Part shown: positions 33,438 through 41,877 of the stretch, one piece after another
Position numbering within the stretch: position 1 is the stretch's first letter
Layout: every line of letters starts with the position of its first letter
From: CBIHON01 sp966211965
Lineage (GTDB): Bacteria > Pseudomonadota > Gammaproteobacteria > Burkholderiales > Burkholderiaceae_D
Direction: 5' to 3'
DNA: 64,000 bases
NCBI GenBank assembly: GCA_966211965.1
Contig: CBIHON010000004.1
Coordinates: forward strand, 156,822-220,821
The notes under the pieces: model-generated
The model's database searches: none
Told to the model about the DNA's origin: nothing
Seen by the model: the letters and a program-made list of their open reading frames with translations, nothing else
Program-made: the position numbers and the translations under genes

Positions 33438-35995
33438 TGCGGTCCGGTCCGTGGCTGCAGGGGCAGATGGCCAGGCTCCGTTTGTTGCTGGTATTGATTT
33501 TTATTGCATGGGTGATTCCTGCCGCTGGTGCCGCGCCGAATACCCAAGGCGGGGGAGTAGTGGATTCCTTCGTCGTAGCGCCTGTTTCAGACGGCTTCAA
33601 CTTTACCGCCGTCGGCTGGGCCGGCGCCGGCAATCCGGAATCGAAACCGGTCGCGCTGACCATCAAGCTCGGCAATGAACTTGTCTACGAGGGCAGGTTT
33701 GAAACCATTGCGCGGCCCAAGGTTGCCAAGATAACCGGCAGGCCCGATTGGGCGAATTCCGGTTGGCGCGTTACTGCGGCGATCCCCAGGACCGTGAAAG
33801 ACGGCGTGTACGCTCTTTCCGTACGTGCAACTATCAGCGACGGGGCGGCCGTCAATCTCGTGCCCAATCCAAAAACGCAAGAGATTGTCCTCAATCGAAC
33901 GCCGACCGGTCTCTTCAAAAAGATCGCCATTGTATTTGGTTTGATTTCAGCGATTTGCCTGTTTTACGTCGTACTTCTGCACGGCGAATGGCTGGTCGAA
34001 AAAGTCAGAGCCAAAACGGGCAAGACGATTGCGCCGCCCGCGATTGCGGCCGGTTTGATTTGTGCGGTCTTTGGAGGCTTGGTTGCGGTCGGCCTCACAG
34101 GCTCATCCTTCAAATTGCTGTATGACCAGGCGCCCTTTGTCGAGGCAAAATCGGCCCACATCGCATTATTTCTCAAACACATACGCAGCGATGAGTGGAT
34201 GGTCATCACGCCGCTGGCGATCGGCCAGACCAACCATCAACCAAGTTTCCCCATCGTCAATCGCAATCTGGGCGAGGATGGACAGAACATGCTGGTGGTC
34301 GGCATGGCCGGGGTACCGGTGCAACATGTGACGGCGCTGGCCAAGCCTGCCACCTGGGGCTTTTTTCTGTTTGACTTGAAGCGCGCTCTGGCCTGGTACT
34401 GGTGGTTTCCGATTTTCGGCTGTCTGCTGGCCTTGTGGGGCGTGTTCGGCTTCCTGATACCGGGCCAATGGCGCCTGGGTTTGTTCCTGTCGCTCTTGTT
34501 TTGCCTGTCTCCCTATTCCGTGGCATGGTCGAACTGGCCGGCGTATACGGTCTTTTTTCCCAGCCTCGCGCTTTGCGCCGCGCTATTGATCCTGCGGCAG
34601 AAAAGCCCCTGGCGGCTTGTTGCTCTGGGCCTTGTACTGGGGTTGGCTATTCCCGGCTTCGTGCTGGTGCTTTACCCGCCGTGGCAGGTATCGGTCGGTT
34701 GTTTGTTTGTTGCCATCGCGATCGGTCTGGTGTTGCGCGATCGCGCCGCGCTGAGCCTGGACGGAGGCAAGCTTGCTGCATTTCACTTGGCTGCTGGCAT
34801 TGCAGCATTGATCCTGTGGTCCTGGTGGATCGATGCGAAGCCGGCTATCGAGGCGATGATGAATACCGTCTATCCCGGCGTCCGTGATCTCACGGGCGGC
34901 GGCATGACGGTGTACGAACTGTTGCGCGGCTTCACCAATATCGGGACGCTTTATAAAATCGAAGGGGGAACGAACAACCAGAGCGAGATCGCCTCGTTTT
35001 ATTACCTCTTTTTGCCATTGGTCGTGGCGGTCGCGATGCGGATCAAGAGTGAGCGCAAGGCGCTCTATCTGATGCTGCCGATCATGTTGTTTGCGGCTTT
35101 TGCTCTTTGGTACATGCTGCACGGCGTACCGCATTTCGTTGCGCGCCTGACTTTCTGGAATCGTGTTCAACCGCTTCGCGCCGACATTGCGCTCGGCTTG
35201 ACCTATATCGTACTGTGCGGGTTGACGCTGGCGGGCATGAAATCGGAAGTGGTCAGTGGCGAGAAAAAGAAGTTGTTCGCCTATCTGGTCTCATTGGCCT
35301 GGGCTGCGGTCGCGGCTTATGCGATTGCGGCGCATCCGAAAGGCGAGCTGGCCGGCATAACGCCCGCCGTGGCGGTCGCCCTGCTGTGTGCGCTTTTCTT
35401 GAGCGGCGCCTGGCTGATCTTGGGCGAGACAAAAAAATTCATGGCGATCAGCCTGGCTCTGTATGCGGCGACCACCTTGCCGTTCCATCCTTTTTCTTTT
35501 GCGCCCAAGAAAGTCGAACCTGGCAGCGATATCGGCAAGGTGCTGGCTCGCAGCGGCGATCCCCTGAAATCGAATAAAAGGGTACTCTTGCTCGATACGC
35601 AAATTCCGGCAATGGCCTTGATGTCATCCGGCATACCGACGGTCAACGGGGTGCTGTACTATCCGCAGACGAGTTTGTGGCGGCATTTGAACATCGAGAA
35701 AAGCAAGGCCGATGTCATCAACCGCTATCAGCATTTGCTGTTCAAGGTTTCGACGCTTGAAGGTCCGGCTACCTATACGGTGGAGTCGCCATACCCGGAC
35801 ATGCTCCAAGTGACGATCGACGATGGACGATTCGATTTCGGCACGACCGGCGCCGGACTGGTGCTGGCTCAGGAGGCATTCAGCGAGCGTTTGCGAAAAA
35901 ATCCGAGCATTCGTCTTGTGCACGCGCATGACGGCTGGATGTGGTACCAAGTAACCGGGGTCACTAATGAAAAGCCAAACGGCGCAAACAAATAA
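33437..35995 (+). CDS. Large polytopic membrane protein, possible GT-C-type transferase
   Basis: Protein of 852 aa. A signal-like N-terminal segment (about 11-32) is followed by a beta-rich soluble part (about 40-155) and then by about 12 hydrophobic segments between residues 160 and 680. A final soluble domain (about 690-850) is presumably periplasmic. The layout resembles GT-C glycosyltransferases that use polyprenyl-phosphate sugars, but I recognise no family motif. The start overlaps the preceding stop (TGATG) and the end overlaps the next GT2 gene by 29 bases, so all are one operon. The downstream DPM1-like transferase and small carrier would supply the donor if it is a GT-C enzyme. Confidence 0.7.
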   Translation: MRSGPWLQGQMARLRLLLVLIFIAWVIPAAGAAPNTQGGGVVDSFVVAPVSDGFNFTAVGWAGAGNPESKPVALTIKLGNELVYEGRFETIARPKVAKITGRPDWANSGWRVTAAIPRTVKDGVYALSVRATISDGAAVNLVPNPKTQEIVLNRTPTGLFKKIAIVFGLISAICLFYVVLLHGEWLVEKVRAKTGKTIAPPAIAAGLICAVFGGLVAVGLTGSSFKLLYDQAPFVEAKSAHIALFLKHIRSDEWMVITPLAIGQTNHQPSFPIVNRNLGEDGQNMLVVGMAGVPVQHVTALAKPATWGFFLFDLKRALAWYWWFPIFGCLLALWGVFGFLIPGQWRLGLFLSLLFCLSPYSVAWSNWPAYTVFFPSLALCAALLILRQKSPWRLVALGLVLGLAIPGFVLVLYPPWQVSVGCLFVAIAIGLVLRDRAALSLDGGKLAAFHLAAGIAALILWSWWIDAKPAIEAMMNTVYPGVRDLTGGGMTVYELLRGFTNIGTLYKIEGGTNNQSEIASFYYLFLPLVVAVAMRIKSERKALYLMLPIMLFAAFALWYMLHGVPHFVARLTFWNRVQPLRADIALGLTYIVLCGLTLAGMKSEVVSGEKKKLFAYLVSLAWAAVAAYAIAAHPKGELAGITPAVAVALLCALFLSGAWLILGETKKFMAISLALYAATTLPFHPFSFAPKKVEPGSDIGKVLARSGDPLKSNKRVLLLDTQIPAMALMSSGIPTVNGVLYYPQTSLWRHLNIEKSKADVINRYQHLLFKVSTLEGPATYTVESPYPDMLQVTIDDGRFDFGTTGAGLVLAQEAFSERLRKNPSIRLVHAHDGWMWYQVTGVTNEKPNGANK

Positions 35996-37052
35996 ATCAT
36001 CAATGGTCGCAGTCGTCATTCCTTGCTATAAAGTTTCCGCCCATATTTGCGGGCTGATTCCACGAATCGGCAGCGACGTCGACGCGATCTTCATCGTCGA
36101 CGATTGCTGCCCCGAGAAGAGCGGCGCGCTGGTCGAGCAGACCTGTGCCGACCCGCGTGTGCGCGTGATCTATCACGCCGTCAATCAAGGCGTCGGCGGC
36201 GCTGTTCTATCGGGCTATCGAGCCGCCATCGATGCCGGCGCCGACGTCATCGTCAAGGTCGATGGCGATGGGCAAATGGATCCGGCGCTGATTCCCGCAT
36301 TCGTCACGCCCATCCTGCGCGGCGAGGCGGACTATACCAAGGGCAATCGTTTCTTCGAGATCGAAACCGTGCGGCAGATGCCGGCCATCAGGCTGATCGG
36401 CAATGCGGGTCTGTCCTTCCTGACCAAGCTGTCTTCAGGCTATTGGAATTTGTTCGATCCCACCAACGGTTATACCGCGATCAGCGCCAAGGTGGCGGGG
36501 CGGCTGCCGGCGGGCAAAATCAGCCATCGCTATTTCTTTGAAAGCGACATGCTGTTTCGTCTCAATACCCTGCGCGCAGTGGTGATGGACATACCGATGT
36601 TTGCAGAATACGGGGATGAGCAATCCAACCTCAGCGTATCGCGCGAGTTGCCGCGCTTTCTCTTCAAGAACTTGCGCAATCTGGGCAAACGGATTGCCTA
36701 CAATTATTTCATCCGCAATTTCAACTTCGCGACGCTGGAACTGGTGTTCGGCCTGGCCTTTCTCGGCTTCGGGACGATTTTCGGCGCGCTCAGCTGGTTT
36801 CAGTTGCATCAGTTGGGAACCCTGGCAAGCGCCGGAACCGTCATGCTGGCGGCGTTGCCGATCATCATGGGCTTGCAATTGATATTGGGATTTGTGAACT
36901 ACGATATGGCCAGCGTGCCGGCGACGCCTCTACAGGCCAGGCTGCATACCGATGCGCGGGTATATGCCGGCCGCGGCAAGCCGGAGGATGTGGCGCTTGA
37001 ACATGAAGTGCGTCAGCACAAAAACAGGAGTGGAGTACCGAATGAGCAATGA
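35967..37052 (+). CDS. DPM1/GtrB-like polyprenyl-phosphate glycosyltransferase (GT2)
   Basis: Protein of 361 aa. The GT2 domain (about 14-240) has VAVVIPCYKVSAHI, IVDDCCPE and the metal motif KVDGDGQMD at about 92-100, followed by two C-terminal hydrophobic segments (about 258-280 and 290-312). This layout is that of enzymes that load a sugar onto undecaprenyl phosphate (GtrB, ArnC). GGGG lies just before the ATG at 35967, which is inside the preceding gene; an ATG at 36003 is the alternative. The 3' end overlaps the methyltransferase gene by 11 bases. Confidence 0.82.
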   Translation: MKSQTAQTNKSSMVAVVIPCYKVSAHICGLIPRIGSDVDAIFIVDDCCPEKSGALVEQTCADPRVRVIYHAVNQGVGGAVLSGYRAAIDAGADVIVKVDGDGQMDPALIPAFVTPILRGEADYTKGNRFFEIETVRQMPAIRLIGNAGLSFLTKLSSGYWNLFDPTNGYTAISAKVAGRLPAGKISHRYFFESDMLFRLNTLRAVVMDIPMFAEYGDEQSNLSVSRELPRFLFKNLRNLGKRIAYNYFIRNFNFATLELVFGLAFLGFGTIFGALSWFQLHQLGTLASAGTVMLAALPIIMGLQLILGFVNYDMASVPATPLQARLHTDARVYAGRGKPEDVALEHEVRQHKNRSGVPNEQ

Positions 37053-37746
37053 AGATCAAGCCTGGCTCGACTATCGCGCCCGCTTTGCCGATGTCTACGA
37101 CGACGCGAATTATTCCAGCCCCTTGCAATCGGCCGTCATGCGCGCCAGCCATCGTCTCACTGAAAAGCGTTTCAAGGAGCGCGATCATTTTTCCAGGGTG
37201 CTGGAAATCGGTGCAGGCACCGGCGAGCACCTTGCCTTCGTCCGGCATGGTTTCGATCAGTATGTGTTGACCGATCTGGACGCCAAGACGCTGGAAGTGG
37301 CCGGCCGCAAACTCAGGCAGAAATACGGCAGCAAGCTGCTGCTTGAAACGCAAAGCGGCGCAGGCTTGAGCTATGCCGACAACAGTTTCGACCGCCTGAT
37401 CGCGACGCACGTGCTGGAGCATATTTACCAGCCGCACCTGGTGCTCAAGGAGTGGAGCCGCGTTCTGAAAAACGGCGGCATGCTGTCGATCCTGATCCCG
37501 ACCGACCCGGGCGTGGCATGGCGGCTCGGCCGGCATCTCGGCCCCAGGAAAAACGCCGTGGCGCAAGGGATCGCCTACGACTACGTGATGGCACGGGAAC
37601 ACGTCAATTCATGCAACAACCTGATCGCCTTGATCCGGCATTACTTCCCCGAGCGCAGCGAAGGATGGTGGCCGTTCCCGATTCCATCGATCGACCTGAA
37701 CCTGTTTTTCGTGTGCCATGCGATCGTCCGTAAGGCAGAAAAATAA
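37042..37746 (+). CDS. SAM-dependent methyltransferase (class I)
   Basis: Protein of 234 aa with motif I VLEIGAGTGEHL at about residues 53-64, the acidic TDLDAKTLE at about 75-83 and the DRLIATHVLEHI stretch at about 118-129, typical of Methyltransf_11/UbiE-type enzymes. No membrane segment. The ATG at 37042 follows a GGAG site and overlaps the previous gene by 11 bases; a longer frame from 36952 lies wholly within that gene. In this operon it probably methylates the lipid-linked sugar or a glycan end, which can act as a chain-length or recognition signal for Wzt-type exporters. Confidence 0.82.
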   Translation: MSNEDQAWLDYRARFADVYDDANYSSPLQSAVMRASHRLTEKRFKERDHFSRVLEIGAGTGEHLAFVRHGFDQYVLTDLDAKTLEVAGRKLRQKYGSKLLLETQSGAGLSYADNSFDRLIATHVLEHIYQPHLVLKEWSRVLKNGGMLSILIPTDPGVAWRLGRHLGPRKNAVAQGIAYDYVMAREHVNSCNNLIALIRHYFPERSEGWWPFPIPSIDLNLFFVCHAIVRKAEK

Positions 37747-37747
37747 G

Positions 37748-38089
37748 ATGCTCATTTATATCGTTGCGGTTCTTTGCGTGGTTGGGTTGGCGATCGGACA
37801 GATATTGTTCAAGGTCAGCGCTTCATCCTTGGCGCAAACCGGCAGCTTCTTTGCATTTAAAACCGCAGCCACGCTTTTTGCTGCGATGGCGCTGTATGCG
37901 ATGACCTCGATCGCATGGGTGTGGGTCTTGCAGAAGATATCGCTGGGGCGGGTTTATCCGCTGATGGCGCTGGCGTTTGTGCTGGTTCCGCTGGGCAGCC
38001 ATTTCGTTTTTGGGGAGCGGTTTCAGCCACAGTATTTTGTGGGCGTCGCCTTGATTTTTGTCGGCATTATCGTTGCGGTGAAGGCGTAG
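37748..38089 (+). CDS. Small EamA/ArnE-like membrane carrier
   Basis: Protein of 113 aa with four predicted transmembrane helices, similar to the ArnE/ArnF and EamA half-size transporters that flip undecaprenyl-phosphate sugars across the inner membrane. Conserved features are the glycine-rich GLAIGQILFKVS in the first helix and the ISLGRVYPLMALAFVLVPLGSH segment in the third. It starts one base after the methyltransferase stop. With the DPM1-like GT2 and the large membrane protein it makes a plausible three-part lipid-linked glycosylation system. Confidence 0.8.
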   Translation: MLIYIVAVLCVVGLAIGQILFKVSASSLAQTGSFFAFKTAATLFAAMALYAMTSIAWVWVLQKISLGRVYPLMALAFVLVPLGSHFVFGERFQPQYFVGVALIFVGIIVAVKA

Positions 38090-38164
38090 GATGGGTGGAG
38101 CGCAGCGCAACCCATCTATCCTTTTACGGCCATGATGGGTTGCGCTGCGCTCTACCCATCCTGC
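38086..38164. repeat. Large inverted repeat (REP-like hairpin)
   Basis: Two 31-base arms (38086-38116 and 38134-38164) match as inverted copies at 29 of 31 positions around a 17-base loop. Each arm also contains the smaller palindrome ATGGGT/ACCCAT. It begins at the stop codon of the EamA-like gene and lies between convergent genes, so it may act as a terminator or mRNA stabiliser. A related element is at 40948-41033. Confidence 0.75.
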
Positions 38165-38193
38165 GGTTACTACGGTTCTGCAGTTTCAGTTGC

Positions 38194-39996
38194 CTATGCC
38201 CGCGGCGGATAGGCCAGAGAATAGTTGTATCCGGTCAGCGACAGATTCGGATTGTAGGCAGGATCGTTTTCCATCACCTCCGGCCAGCGCGCCTTGACGT
38301 GCGCATGCTCGGCCAGCAGCCGCGCCATCTCTTGCGGAGAATTGTCGTGCCCCCTGGACACCGACTCGTGGTGAATCAGTTTGGCATACGGCGTCCACAG
38401 GTTTTGGTAGCCGCAATGCTTCACGCGCAGACATAGCTCGATATCGTTGTAGGCAACGGCCAGGGTCTCATCCATCCCGCCCGCTTCCAGATAGACGCTT
38501 TTTCGAAGCGCCAGACAGGCGCCGGTGACGGCGCTCAGGTTTTGCGTCAGGCAGGCACGTCCGCCGGGGCCCGGATAGGTTTCCGGATGATGCGGAAACA
38601 GATGCTGCGCAATCCCGTTTTCACCGAAAAAAACACCGGCATGCTGGATCGTGCGATCCGGGTAAAGCAGCAGAGCGCCTACCGCACCGATTTCGGGGCG
38701 CAGTGCATGCCCGGCAAGTTCGGCAAGCCAATCTTTCTCGATGATCTCGGTATCGTCGTTCAGCAGGACCAGCACTTCGCCGGCGGCATGGCGGACGCCA
38801 AAATTATTGATGGCTGAAAAATTGAACGGGAACGGATAGCGCAGCACCGTGATATTCGGCTGCGTGGAAAGGTGTTGGAGATATTCAAGCGTGGCGGCAT
38901 CGTCGCTTTGATTGTCGATGGCGATGATTTCGTAATCGGGATAATCGGTCAGCGCCTGGATGCTCGAAATGCAGCTTTGCAGCAGTTCGCGATTGTTTTT
39001 GCTCGGAATGATGATCGATACCTTTGGGGCTGGGACGGGCAAGGCATGCTTGCAGCGCCAGCCATGGGCTGTTTCTTCCAGGCTGACATTTTTTCCGAGC
39101 CTTGCCCAATGCCCGGCCAGTGCCTTTCGCTCCTCCGTCGCATCGCGGAGGAGTGCGGCGGTCTGGTGGTATAGCACGCGGGGCAGGTGATGAATTTTTC
39201 CGGGCGCGAGAATTTCGGCGGCGCGCAACACCCTTTCCCAGTCGGATAGATGTTTTCCCTGCGCTTCGGCCTCGATTTTTTCAAGCAGCCGCGCTTCGAA
39301 TGCTACCGGCTGCCCGACATAGTTTTGCGCGGTAAGCAGATCGGGATTCCAGTCCGGCTTGAAGCTGGGCGAATGACGCAGGCCGTTTGCATCGATGGCG
39401 TCCTGGTCGGCATAGATCATTTCGCAATCAGGTGTTTGCAAAATCGCCTTGGCAAAACAATAGAGCGCGTGAGGCGGCAGAATGCCTGTTCCGTCGAGCC
39501 GCAGCACCCACTGCGGCGCGTCGCTTCGGCAAGCGGCGCCATCGAGCGTCGATGCGGATGCGAGAATCCGCGGATCGCTTTTTCTGAGGCTGGTTAACTG
39601 TGGGAGATTGTCGGTACGCGCAGGATCGTTTTGCAGAACCAAATGCCAATGCGGATAAAGCTGCTGCCGGACCGAGGCGACGACGCGCTCCAAGTCCGGC
39701 TGGGAGGCGGCCGGCAGATACAAGGTGAATGACGGCGCTGCGGCAAATCCAGCCATCTCCAGCCTCATGCGCGAGAGTTCGGATTCGGACAGCGTATCGT
39801 ATTGCCGGACCCATTGCGGGTAATCCGCATAGAGCGCCAGGGCAGGGGTATGCTTTTTCAGCAGATGCAGCCAGCGGCCCGTGACAATCAAGCGCGCGCC
39901 GCGGTAGCCGACATGGAGCCAGCGCAGGGGATTCAAGCCTGCCTGGCGCAAATGCTGGGATAGGATCCTGAACCCGGTGGCGAAAAGCCGGATCAT
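38194..39996 (-). CDS. Tandem GT2 glycosyltransferase, first domain degenerate
   Basis: Protein of 600 aa on the minus strand. The second GT2 domain begins at VSIIIPSKNNRELL (about 325) and has the metal motif LLNDDTEII, the late HHE-type segment (LIHHESVSRGH) and a NLSLTGYNYSLAYPPR ending, closely like the C-terminal half of the fusion at 30054-33437. The first half (about 85-300) keeps the GT2 outline (RLDGTGIL and IYADQDAID) but has lost the usual VSVVMP start and appears degenerate. Domain pairs of this kind build rhamnan or other O-chains. It is convergent with the EamA-like gene and separated from it by the inverted repeat. Confidence 0.82.
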   Translation of the reverse strand: MIRLFATGFRILSQHLRQAGLNPLRWLHVGYRGARLIVTGRWLHLLKKHTPALALYADYPQWVRQYDTLSESELSRMRLEMAGFAAAPSFTLYLPAASQPDLERVVASVRQQLYPHWHLVLQNDPARTDNLPQLTSLRKSDPRILASASTLDGAACRSDAPQWVLRLDGTGILPPHALYCFAKAILQTPDCEMIYADQDAIDANGLRHSPSFKPDWNPDLLTAQNYVGQPVAFEARLLEKIEAEAQGKHLSDWERVLRAAEILAPGKIHHLPRVLYHQTAALLRDATEERKALAGHWARLGKNVSLEETAHGWRCKHALPVPAPKVSIIIPSKNNRELLQSCISSIQALTDYPDYEIIAIDNQSDDAATLEYLQHLSTQPNITVLRYPFPFNFSAINNFGVRHAAGEVLVLLNDDTEIIEKDWLAELAGHALRPEIGAVGALLLYPDRTIQHAGVFFGENGIAQHLFPHHPETYPGPGGRACLTQNLSAVTGACLALRKSVYLEAGGMDETLAVAYNDIELCLRVKHCGYQNLWTPYAKLIHHESVSRGHDNSPQEMARLLAEHAHVKARWPEVMENDPAYNPNLSLTGYNYSLAYPPRA

Positions 39997-40221
39997 GTGC
40001 CATCCCGTGCTTTTGTCAGATTATCCGGGACGATGGTGTGAGTTTGTTGAATGATGTTTGCTGTCATGGGAAAATCGCGGGCGCTAGCCTGGGACACAGG
40101 CTTGGCGACTATTCTGCGCAAACAGGATGTTACAGGATACCGCCATCGGCCGGTATCTATTGCCAGGGGCGTATGGACGTAATAAGCTGAGCCGGCCGCC
40201 CATTAACTCAAGCCTTCCAAC

Positions 40222-40842
40222 ATGAAAATGAATCAATCAGCCGCAGGAAAAGACGTGGTATGGCAATTCGGCCAAGTCACCCCGGCGGACCGTGCCCGCC
40301 TGCTCAAGCAGAAACCGGCGACAGTCTGGCTTACCGGTCTGAGCGGCGCCGGCAAATCGACGCTCGCCTTTGCCCTGGAAAAGCGCCTGCTGGAATTGGG
40401 GCACGCCAGCTTTGTGCTGGATGGCGACAATGTAAGGCATGGCTTGAATCGAGATCTCGGCTTTTCGCATGAGGACCGGACCGAAAACATCCGCCGCATC
40501 GCCGAGGTGGCAAAGCTGATGAATGAGGCCGGCCTGATCGTGATCAGCGCGTTTATTTCCCCTTATCGCGACGACCGCGAGATCGCGCGCCGTATCATCG
40601 GACAGGAAGCTTTCCTCGAAATCCACGTCAGCACCCCGTTGCAGGTGTGCGAGCAGCGCGATCCGAAAGGTCTGTACAAGCGGGCAAGAGAAGGAAAAAT
40701 CCCGGAATTCACCGGTGTGACGGCACCGTATGAGGCGCCCCTTGCGCCCGCGCTGGCGCTTGAGACGGGCTCGACCAGCGTGGCGGCCTGCATCGATGTC
40801 TTGCTCGGCATCCTGTTGCCTGCGGATAAAGTGGCCGGCTGA
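40222..40842 (+). CDS. cysC: Adenylylsulfate (APS) kinase
   Basis: Protein of 206 aa that phosphorylates adenylylsulfate to PAPS, the sulfate donor for sulfotransferases. The P-loop is GLSGAGKST at about residues 39-47, followed by the DGDNVRHGLNRDLGF signature (about 69-83), the ISPYRDDRE switch and the late GVTAPYEAP motif. It stands alone, without cysN, cysD or cysH. Two proteins in this window carry sulfotransferase domains, so a local role in glycan sulfation is more likely than general sulfate assimilation. Confidence 0.92.
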   Translation: MKMNQSAAGKDVVWQFGQVTPADRARLLKQKPATVWLTGLSGAGKSTLAFALEKRLLELGHASFVLDGDNVRHGLNRDLGFSHEDRTENIRRIAEVAKLMNEAGLIVISAFISPYRDDREIARRIIGQEAFLEIHVSTPLQVCEQRDPKGLYKRAREGKIPEFTGVTAPYEAPLAPALALETGSTSVAACIDVLLGILLPADKVAG

Positions 40843-40947
40843 TGTTTTCTGCGTTGAAAATTGGTAAACTACTATCTTTCGACGGACTCTTTATTTCCGG
40901 ATGTTGGCGGCTCGTCAACCTTTAATTTGAGGTGGATGATCGTGGTT

Positions 40948-41033
40948 CGTAGGATGGATGGGGCCGCCAAGGAGCAACCCATCGTGATCAATACATATCA
41001 CATACCTATGTGATGGGTTTCACCCATCCTACG
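40948..41033. repeat. REP-like inverted repeat, second copy of the ATGGGT family
   Basis: Contains CGTAGGATGGATGG at the left and CACCCATCCTACG at the right as inverted ends, with internal AACCCATC and GATGGGTT. It resembles the element at 38086-38164, but its interior differs. It lies between cysC and the next glycosyltransferase gene. Confidence 0.6.
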
Positions 41034-41096
41034 ATTCAACGACTGGATAGGAATCCTTTTTCCGTGGCGGATTGCCAGGCGGAACGGCCACGCGAC

Positions 41097-41876
41097 ATGC
41101 CCAATAAAAAACTCTCGCTATCGATCGTCAGTCACGGCAACCGGGACGCCGTCGCGTGCCTGCTTGCTGATCTGGCGCGTCTTGGCCGCCCGGATCTGGA
41201 AGTGCTGCTGACCTTGAATTTACCGGAATCGCTGGCGGTTGATATCGAGGCGCTGCCCTTCGAGGTAACGCTGATCCGCAATGCCGGCCCCAAGGGGTTT
41301 GCCGCCAATCACAACGCTGCCTTTGCACTCAGCCGGGGGGATTATTTCGTGCTGCTGAATCCGGATATCAGGTTGCCGGACGATCCTTTCGATATCCTGC
41401 TGGCGCTTGCCGCAGCCGCGCCCGACAGTATTTTTGCGCCGTTGGTGTTGAACGCTGCGCACGAGGTGGAGGACAGTGCGCGCAATTTCCCGACGCCGTT
41501 TTTTTTGCTGAAAAAACTTGTCCGCAAGCTGCTCCGGTTTTCACCGGTGCGCGAAGGCATACCAGGCAAGGACGACGTGCTGATGCCCGATTGGGTGGCC
41601 GGCATGTTCGTCATGCTACCGCGCGGACTCTATGAAAAACTGCGTGGCCTGAACGAACGCTATCACCTGTATTACGAAGATGTCGACCTGTGCGCGCGGG
41701 CACGTCTTGCCGGTTGCGCGATCCTGGTCAGCCGGCGCGCCAAGGTCGTCCATGAAGCGCAGCGCGCCAGCCATCGCAAGCTGCGCTATCTGTTGTGGCA
41801 CCTGCAGAGCGCCTGCCGCTTCTTTACTTCCGCCGCTTATCTGAGAATACAGATGCGGCGCTTGTTTCAGGGCTAG
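41097..41876 (+). CDS. GT2 glycosyltransferase, rhamnosyltransferase-like
   Basis: Protein of 259 aa. The GT2 fold shows LSLSIVSHGN at the start, GFAANHNAAF (about 65-74), the metal motif LLNPDIRLPD (about 83-92) and the acceptor-side region WVAGMFVMLPRGLYEKLRGLNERYHLYYEDVDLC split over about 166-199, typical of WbbL-type rhamnosyltransferases. The ATG at 41097 is chosen because an earlier in-frame ATG at 41010 lies inside the REP-like repeat. Two bases separate it from the next gene, so the four genes 41097-45375 likely form one operon. Confidence 0.83.
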   Translation: MPNKKLSLSIVSHGNRDAVACLLADLARLGRPDLEVLLTLNLPESLAVDIEALPFEVTLIRNAGPKGFAANHNAAFALSRGDYFVLLNPDIRLPDDPFDILLALAAAAPDSIFAPLVLNAAHEVEDSARNFPTPFFLLKKLVRKLLRFSPVREGIPGKDDVLMPDWVAGMFVMLPRGLYEKLRGLNERYHLYYEDVDLCARARLAGCAILVSRRAKVVHEAQRASHRKLRYLLWHLQSACRFFTSAAYLRIQMRRLFQG

Positions 41877-41877
41877 C

